Shown: positions 55,746 through 61,283 of the stretch, piece after piece
Layout: each line of letters begins with the position of its first letter
How positions within the stretch are numbered: the first letter of the stretch is position 1
Assembly: GCA_945861405.1 (NCBI GenBank)
Contig: CAMAUL010000011.1
Location: 1-61,283, forward strand
DNA: 61,283 nucleotides
Origin: Candidatus Methylobacter oryzae
Lineage (GTDB): Bacteria > Pseudomonadota > Gammaproteobacteria > Methylococcales > Methylomonadaceae
Reading direction: 5' to 3'
Notes under the pieces: model-generated
Seen by the model: the letters and a program-made list of their open reading frames with translations, nothing else
Databases searched by the model: none
Told to the model about the DNA's origin: nothing
Made by a program: the position numbers and the translations under genes

Positions 55746-55795
55746 ATCGCTCATCATGAAAAATATAGTATGAATAGACCTAAAAAACAAAATCC

Positions 55796-55930
55796 TGACA
55801 AATCCTCCGGGAGAGGATTTGGACACACAACGTGTGCCCGCAGGGTGACAAATCGGCAGGAGAGCCGATTTGCACGGCTCTGCCGCCCGCAAGGGCGAGC
55901 CACAGGGATGTGGTGAGTGAAAACAGGGAT
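55796..55930. repeat. tandem element-B-like hairpins plus repeat C core
   Basis: Two successive units have the form CAAATC-stem-GATTTG followed by CCCGCAGGG or CCCGCAAGGG: CAAATCCTCCGGGAGAGGAT (from 55799) and CAAATCGGCAGGAGAGCCGA (from 55850). The end CCACAGGGATGTGG matches the middle of repeat C. It lies between the TolC-like and lipoprotein genes. Confidence 0.65.
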
Positions 55931-55953
55931 GTTTTTCATCAAACTTCCGGTTC

Positions 55954-57759
55954 TTAGCTTCCGCCCACTGCTGCGCCCAAATCCACGCGACTATGGCCGA
56001 GCAAGGTGCCGGTGGCGAAAGCGAGGTCGATCATGGACACCTGATAGTCGCCGATGGCGCGCACTTCGCGCAGTTGCGCCTCGCCGAGACGGGTGAGGGT
56101 TTCCAGCACCTCGGTCATAGTCCTAAGTCCCTCGCGAAATTGTTTCAGCTCGGCATCGTAGTTTAGTCCGGCAAGCAAAACATTCTGCCGCGCGGCGAGA
56201 ATGCGTTGCCAGTTCTGCTCCAGCTGATCCAGCGCGTCGTAAATTTCCCGACGCACGCTGAGTTCCCTCAGCTGCTGGGTGGTGAGGCGCTGCATGCGAT
56301 CCTGTACCGCCCGATCCAACTGCGCTTTACGCAATTCGTTGGTGAGCGGAATTTCCATGCGCATACCCACCGACCAGTCGGAGAAACTGCCACTGACCGT
56401 CTGGTCTAAAGCGCCGCCATAGGATGATGGATCCCGTCCCGGCGACGCATAGCTATAGTCGAGCATGAACATCGGCAGGGTTTGGTTGCTTAAATAATCG
56501 ATCTTGGTCAGGTCGGCGGCAAGCTTCAGTTCCAGCTCCAGCAGATCCAGCCGTCCCTCCAGTGCATGTTGCACCAGTTGTTTGCGGTCGAATTTGAATT
56601 CGACCAGGGTTGGCGTAGTCTCCGGGATCAAGACCGTGGGGGAGTCCAAATCCAGGCCGGGATCATTCAGCAATAACTTGAGCTGACGCTGCCTGATCTT
56701 AAGCGTGGTTTCCGCAATAATCAGCGCTTCCAGCCGCTCAGCCACGCCAATCTCGGCACGGTTGATCTCCACAGCTGCGGTCAGTCCTTCCGCCACGCGC
56801 TTGTTCACCATCGCCAGGTTGTCCGCCGCGTTCTCGTATTGCTGACGGCGCACATCCAGCTCGCCCCAGACGATATAAAGCCCCCAATAGCTGCGTTCGA
56901 CGGTGGCCAGTACACGAATCGTCTGCAACCGGGTTCTCACATCCACGGCCTGCTGTTCGTAACGGGCGATGCGGATACCGGCGACGTTGGTGTCGATCCC
57001 CCCATCACGCAGCAGGGGCTGACTGATAGAAAAGCGTAGCGCGGCGCCATATTGTTCCGCCTGGAGACCTTTTTTGCTTACGGCCTTTTCATCGAGCGGG
57101 GCTATCAGCGTAATCTTCCCGCCGGTGCGTAGCGGAATGGAGATACCTGTATCGAACTCCAGAAATTCTTTTTTCTGCTCCGAATCAACGCGCAAAGCCT
57201 CTTGTCCGGCAAGAGGCGAGTTGGGATCCGCCGCAACAAATTTGTCTATCTCGGTAATATCGGGCGGCAACTGTTTGGAGGAATATTTTGCGCGGGCGAA
57301 GATCAGGTCGTCGAACTTGGCTTGTTCCTGGCTGACCGCAGTGGCCGCGATTTTCGGGTCGATCAGGGCGATCTTCAAGTCCAGATTATTCTCCAGCGCC
57401 AGAGCACGGGCTTCGGCGATGGATAGCTGTTTGCCTGCTTCGGGCTGCGCTTTTGGCGTCGGCGGACTATCCGGTTCTTCGACTTTGGCTTTACTCAGGA
57501 CAGGCTTTGCTGGCGGCAAAGTGCGACCGGTCTGAGGGCGTCCTTCCCTGAACTTGGGCAGGGTCTGCTCGACGCTTAATTGCGGAGGTTTCGAGAGCCG
57601 CTCCACCGGCAGGCCTTCCTCGCTTTGAATGCGTTCCTCAACCCGGCGAGCAAGCTGTCGATCGGGCGCAGTGTCAAAGTAATAGCTGCAACCCGTTAAC
57701 AATGCCGCCAAAAGCCATGTGACCCGGCCTAGGCGGTAAAGCGGAAATCGTTTCATCAT
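55954..57759 (-). CDS. TolC-like outer membrane efflux/secretion lipoprotein
   Basis: The outer-membrane channel of a type I secretion system. The 601 residues start with a lipoprotein signal peptide (LLAALLTGCSYY, lipid Cys near 24). A Pro-rich periplasmic region of about 90 residues precedes the TolC fold, which shows two OEP repeats with long helices (LSIAEARALALENNLDLKIA and later LDQLEQNWQRILAARQNVLL). The Pro-rich part includes VLSKAKVEEPDSPP, possibly derived from a small dispersed repeat. It begins three bases after the HlyD-type gene. Longer than classical TolC because of the N-terminal part. Confidence 0.87.
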   Translation of the reverse strand: MMKRFPLYRLGRVTWLLAALLTGCSYYFDTAPDRQLARRVEERIQSEEGLPVERLSKPPQLSVEQTLPKFREGRPQTGRTLPPAKPVLSKAKVEEPDSPPTPKAQPEAGKQLSIAEARALALENNLDLKIALIDPKIAATAVSQEQAKFDDLIFARAKYSSKQLPPDITEIDKFVAADPNSPLAGQEALRVDSEQKKEFLEFDTGISIPLRTGGKITLIAPLDEKAVSKKGLQAEQYGAALRFSISQPLLRDGGIDTNVAGIRIARYEQQAVDVRTRLQTIRVLATVERSYWGLYIVWGELDVRRQQYENAADNLAMVNKRVAEGLTAAVEINRAEIGVAERLEALIIAETTLKIRQRQLKLLLNDPGLDLDSPTVLIPETTPTLVEFKFDRKQLVQHALEGRLDLLELELKLAADLTKIDYLSNQTLPMFMLDYSYASPGRDPSSYGGALDQTVSGSFSDWSVGMRMEIPLTNELRKAQLDRAVQDRMQRLTTQQLRELSVRREIYDALDQLEQNWQRILAARQNVLLAGLNYDAELKQFREGLRTMTEVLETLTRLGEAQLREVRAIGDYQVSMIDLAFATGTLLGHSRVDLGAAVGGS

Positions 57760-57762
57760 TGA

Positions 57763-59082
57763 TTATTTCAACTTTTGGCGTATCAAATCAGTAGCCGGGG
57801 TTTCCGGCGTCAATTGCGGTGGGAAAGCGTTTAATTGACGCCAGAGTTCATAAGCCATCGTGACCCGATTCAGCATTACCCAACCATTAACGCGCACACC
57901 CTGACGCAGGAAGCGCTCTGACGGCCAAGGCCGGTCGGATGGGTCTGGAATGATAAGCACACGGAACTTGCCTTTGCCGTCGTCGGTGGAATCCACGAAA
58001 GCAACGGTGCCGCCGAAAGTACCCACCGCCAATTCCGTCCAGCCGGCAAACTGAATGGCCGGCCAGCCCTCGAATTGAAGGCGGGCATAGCGGCCAGGCA
58101 TGATGAGTACCGCATCGTTGCCATCCACCCACAGCTCTACAGCCTTAACGTCCGAATCGGGCACTAACACCAGCAAAGGATCGCCCTGTTTGACGATGTC
58201 GCTCTGCGGATTGGCCACAAGGCGCAAAATGCTGCCGTCTCGTGGCGCCTTCACCACTTGGGATTGTTGACGCGACAGGTCAATCTCACTCTTGAGCAGG
58301 CTGCTCCGGCTGTCTTCCAGTTCGCTCCGGGTCTTGTTGGCTGAAGCGCTGGCGGAGTCGATGCGTGCTTGGGCATCGGCGCGGATGCGCCCGATCTCCG
58401 CCTCAGCGGCGCTCTGTTCGGCCAGCGCTGCGTTCAGCGCTGCCTGGGCGCTGTTCAGGCTGCGCCGGGCGACGATGCCGTCACGCTCAGCGACCTCGAA
58501 ATCACGCCTCGACACCAGGCCGTCACCCAGCAAACGTTGCAAGCGCCCGGTCTGAATGGCTGCCGCATCCAGAGTCGCCCGCGCTGAAGCTATCGCCTCG
58601 CTGGCTGAAAGCGCCCGCTGGCGAGCGACATCCAGCCGGTACTGGGCGGTGGCGGCCTGCAAATCCCGGGTGGTGGTCAGATTGTCGATCTGCAGCCGCC
58701 AGGCGCGCAATTCTTCTTCCTTGGCCGCCAGTTTAGCGGCGGCGGCGTCAGTCTGCCGACTCAGGCGTTCGAGCTGTTCGGGATCGACATCGGCTATTTC
58801 CATCAGCACGTCGCCGGCCTTGACCCTGGCGCCCTCACGCGCCTGCCATTGCACAATGCGCCCGGAAACCGGCGCTTCCACGGTCTGCTGGCGTTCGAGG
58901 GGAGCAAAGGCCGTGACCCGTCCTGTGCCGGTGATGTTTTGTTGCCAGGGTGTCAACAGCAAAGTCGGCGGCGTCAACAGGAACAGCCACACGCAGGCTC
59001 TCGCCAGTGTGCTGACCAGGCGCGGTGTGCGTGCGGTGGAGAGGGCGGAAAGGCGGGAATGCAGTTCAGGCATGGCCGTCAA
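57763..59082 (-). CDS. HlyD family membrane fusion (adaptor) protein
   Basis: The periplasmic adaptor linking the ABC protein to the TolC-like channel. The 439 residues have one N-terminal membrane segment (about 25-45), a lipoyl-like half (VEAPVSGRIVQWQAREGARV), a long coiled-coil hairpin (about 105-280, rich in Ala, Arg and Gln), the second lipoyl half (VVKAPRDGSILRLVANPQSD) and a beta-barrel end. An in-frame ATG at 59073 (MPELHS) is an alternative start. It overlaps the ABC gene end by 17 bases, so the three genes are one coupled operon. Confidence 0.9.
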   Translation of the reverse strand: MTAMPELHSRLSALSTARTPRLVSTLARACVWLFLLTPPTLLLTPWQQNITGTGRVTAFAPLERQQTVEAPVSGRIVQWQAREGARVKAGDVLMEIADVDPEQLERLSRQTDAAAAKLAAKEEELRAWRLQIDNLTTTRDLQAATAQYRLDVARQRALSASEAIASARATLDAAAIQTGRLQRLLGDGLVSRRDFEVAERDGIVARRSLNSAQAALNAALAEQSAAEAEIGRIRADAQARIDSASASANKTRSELEDSRSSLLKSEIDLSRQQSQVVKAPRDGSILRLVANPQSDIVKQGDPLLVLVPDSDVKAVELWVDGNDAVLIMPGRYARLQFEGWPAIQFAGWTELAVGTFGGTVAFVDSTDDGKGKFRVLIIPDPSDRPWPSERFLRQGVRVNGWVMLNRVTMAYELWRQLNAFPPQLTPETPATDLIRQKLK

Positions 59083-61204
59083 CTCCTTGCAGCTCCACCA
59101 CCCGCCCGCACAGAGCGGCGACGTTCGGCGAGCCGGTCAGCACCAGCAGAGTCCAGGGTGCATCGCTAGCGAACAGCGCCGGAGCGACGCGCTCGCGCGC
59201 TGCTTCGTCCATTTCGTCGAGAATACCGTCCAGAATCAGTAAGGCGGGACGTCCGGCAATGGCCCGTGCGAGCAGCAACAGGCGTCCCTGAGCGGCGGAC
59301 AAAGGTGCGCCGCTGGGGCTGAGGTCGGTATCCAGCCCATCCTCAGAGAGACCGGCAATATCGTCCAGCAGGCCAACCGCATCAAGAACCTGCTCCACCT
59401 CGTCCTGCCCAAGTTCCGATCGGCCGAGGCGCACGTTTTCGAAGAGACTGTCCCTGAAGAACTCCGCACGACCGACCACGGCAATCCGGTTGCGCAATGC
59501 CTCCAGGCGCAAGTTGCCCAGATCGACATCGTTTATTTCGATATGACCCTTTCCCGGTTGGCGCAGGCCGCATAAAAGAGCCGCCAGCGTACTTTTGCCG
59601 CTGCCGTGGCCGCCGGACACGGCGACCCTCTCGCCAGGCTGGACCAGCATTGTGAGGTTGGAAAATATCGGCTGTTTCGCGCCGAAGCCGAAAGACAAGC
59701 CACGTACCGCAAGCGAGACCGGCCCGTCCATGTCCGGCGCAACACCATGCTCACGCTCCAGCGGCAAATCCAGCAGATGGCCGATCTTGTCGGCGCCGGC
59801 CATCAGGTCATAGTAACCTTCCAGATGCTTGCCGAACTTGACCAGCGAGATCAGTGCCGACGATACGATCAATTCGGCGGCCACCAATTGTCCGAGGGTC
59901 AGATGACCGTCGATGACCAGATAGCCGCCGATGGCGAGCAAGGCAGTGCTGGCTATCGCATACAAGGTCACCGAACCGATGATCTGGCGTAGCAATACCT
60001 GATAATGGTTGCGCTTCGCGGCCAGATAGTCGAGCGCGAGCGCGTCGGTTCGCTGGGCGGCGAGTTCCGGCCCGCCGCTGAATTTAAAGGTCTGCATGTT
60101 GCCGGCGACGATTTCCAGCCAAGCGACCAAGGCGTACTTGGCTAACGATTCCTGAATGGCGGTGGCGACGCCGCCGCGTCCCAGCACGAATATGATGAAG
60201 AAGATCGACAGCACCAACACTATATCGAAAGCCAGCAAGAAAGGATGGTAAAAAGCCAGCATGATCAGGCCGACTAAAGTCTGTACTGCCGTGCTCAAGC
60301 CGTCCAGCAGCAGGGATGAACCCGCCTTCTGCACCGTCAGTACGTCGAAGAAGCGGTTGACCAGTTCCGGGCCATGGTGATGCTCGTAAGCATCGCTACG
60401 CACCTTGGGCAGGCGGTAAGCCAGATCCGTCGCCAGGCGCACGAAGATCCTCCGCTGCACGATTTCCACCAGGTATGACTGAAGCACATGCACCGCACCG
60501 GCAAACGTTAAGAAGAAGAACAGGATAGTTGACAGCACCAGCAAAGGTTGCCCCATGCCGCTCATTGCCACCGTGTTCACCAAGGCCTGCACCGCGACCG
60601 GCGAGGCTAAAGCCAGCAAACCCGAGCCCAGCGCCAGCCCCAGCACCACCCACAGATCGGCATGGTCGGCGCGCATCAGCTCGATGAGCCGGCGTAACGG
60701 CGGCAAATGCGCATGATGATCGTGACTGACGGCACTGCTAAGCGGCGCCTTTGCATGCACCAGCAACCAGTCTCCCAACCGCCCCTCGGGCAACCCCAGC
60801 AGTTTCCTTAGGGCAGCGGGTTTGATTCGACGTTCCTCAATCACCTCGCCCTGCACCAGAGCCACACACACCCGGCCGGCACGAAATCCGTAGACAACCA
60901 GCCAGCCGCGCCCGTCTCCAAGACGCGTCACCATCGGCGTCTGTGCAGCCGATGCCTCCGCCGCAGCGCTGGGAGTCAAAGCCACGCGATCCATGCGCAA
61001 GCCGATGTTTTCGCCGACATCGGACAGACTATCCAGCTCATCACCGGGTAAATCTGCCGAAATGAAGGAATCCAGTCGCGTAAGGCGATCCAATGACTTG
61101 GCGGATTCGGTCTCCAATTCCAACAACCCTAGCAAAAAACCGAGCAGTGTCTGCATGGCTTGTTTGCACTGAGGTTTACGTTTATTTTCGGTGGCAACAG
61201 TCAT
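59066..61204 (-). CDS. type I secretion-like ABC transporter with degenerate ATPase domain
   Basis: A 712-residue fused membrane and ATPase protein. An N-terminal soluble part (1-170) is followed by the six-helix ABC transmembrane domain (about 180-460) and an ATPase domain (about 495-705). The Walker A loop GGHGSGKST (531-539) and the Walker B Asp659 (LLILD) are kept. Other catalytic parts are altered: the signature is LSAAQ (635-639) instead of LSGGQ, the catalytic Glu after Walker B is Gly660, the Q-loop Gln appears replaced (VVGRAE, 576-581) and the switch His is missing (LVLTGSP). No C39 peptidase domain is evident. It is first of ABC-HlyD-TolC and no substrate gene is visible. Confidence 0.85.
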   Translation of the reverse strand: MTVATENKRKPQCKQAMQTLLGFLLGLLELETESAKSLDRLTRLDSFISADLPGDELDSLSDVGENIGLRMDRVALTPSAAAEASAAQTPMVTRLGDGRGWLVVYGFRAGRVCVALVQGEVIEERRIKPAALRKLLGLPEGRLGDWLLVHAKAPLSSAVSHDHHAHLPPLRRLIELMRADHADLWVVLGLALGSGLLALASPVAVQALVNTVAMSGMGQPLLVLSTILFFFLTFAGAVHVLQSYLVEIVQRRIFVRLATDLAYRLPKVRSDAYEHHHGPELVNRFFDVLTVQKAGSSLLLDGLSTAVQTLVGLIMLAFYHPFLLAFDIVLVLSIFFIIFVLGRGGVATAIQESLAKYALVAWLEIVAGNMQTFKFSGGPELAAQRTDALALDYLAAKRNHYQVLLRQIIGSVTLYAIASTALLAIGGYLVIDGHLTLGQLVAAELIVSSALISLVKFGKHLEGYYDLMAGADKIGHLLDLPLEREHGVAPDMDGPVSLAVRGLSFGFGAKQPIFSNLTMLVQPGERVAVSGGHGSGKSTLAALLCGLRQPGKGHIEINDVDLGNLRLEALRNRIAVVGRAEFFRDSLFENVRLGRSELGQDEVEQVLDAVGLLDDIAGLSEDGLDTDLSPSGAPLSAAQGRLLLLARAIAGRPALLILDGILDEMDEAARERVAPALFASDAPWTLLVLTGSPNVAALCGRVVELQGVDGHA

Positions 61205-61283
61205 GTGAATGATAGTCCGGGCATTAGGTGAAAAGATAAAGGGTCGCGCTCAGCGAACAGATGATAAGCGCAAACCGGATCCA

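Noticed and set aside
55746-55892. 49-codon N-terminal extension of the DUF2459 lipoprotein
   Set aside because: It is repeat sequence, and a proper lipoprotein signal peptide begins at the later ATG.

Overview
The window is a stretch of gammaproteobacterial chromosome of moderate GC content. Gene order (gshB-tonB-yqgE-ruvX-pyrR-pyrB-pyrC', rpsU-yqeY-dnaG-rpoD, metK-ahcY-metF) and the abundance of short dispersed repeats suggest a methanotroph of the Methylococcales (Methylobacter or Methylomonas-like). That placement is inference; no methane-oxidation gene is present.

Layout. 1-3 kb is accessory: the end of an IS30-family element that cut short a hypothetical gene, a second hypothetical, and a protein with an HExxH motif. 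3-7 kb holds a SulP anion transporter divergent from an OmpR/QseBC-type two-component pair. 7-14.4 kb is a long minus-strand run of housekeeping genes for arginine, pyrimidine and glutathione synthesis plus yqgE, ruvX and a TonB-like protein. 14.5-24.4 kb has rpmB-rpmG, a cNMP-binding/rhodanese protein, degQ, moaB, a DUF423 protein, pepN, a pteridine-reductase-like gene opposite folK-folB, and plsY. 24.4-26.3 kb is a small accessory island with a BrnT/BrnA toxin-antitoxin pair, a hypothetical membrane protein and a MITE with perfect 8-bp target duplication. 26.3-42 kb is core: tsaD, the rpsU-yqeY-dnaG-rpoD operon, a tRNA-Ile2(CAU), the S-adenosylmethionine cycle, bioA, rsmE, a CPBP protease, yajQ, cca and a TauE/SafE permease. 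42-55 kb holds three different P2-type cation ATPases with a UPF0182 and a DUF502 membrane protein. 55-61 kb ends with a lipoprotein and a type I secretion operon (ABC, HlyD, TolC-like) whose ATPase has lost most catalytic residues.

The most unusual feature is a 51-bp repeat, called element A here. It occurs at seven loci (nine full or partial copies), always inside or at the edge of protein-coding genes and in either orientation. It adds about 17 residues to PyrB (as an exact 51-bp tandem), RuvX, the TonB-like protein, GshB, the cNMP/rhodanese protein, the DUF423 protein and a P-type ATPase. The consensus has no stop codon in any of its six frames, and at least four frames are used. It parallels the Rickettsia palindromic elements but appears here in an unrelated lineage. 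A second family (element B) is in frame in PepN and also lies between dnaG and rpoD, with compensatory stem changes. A short dispersed repeat is in frame in RsmE. Other intergenic families (C to H) abut or supply the stop codons of several genes, including degQ, yqeY and the pyrC homologue.
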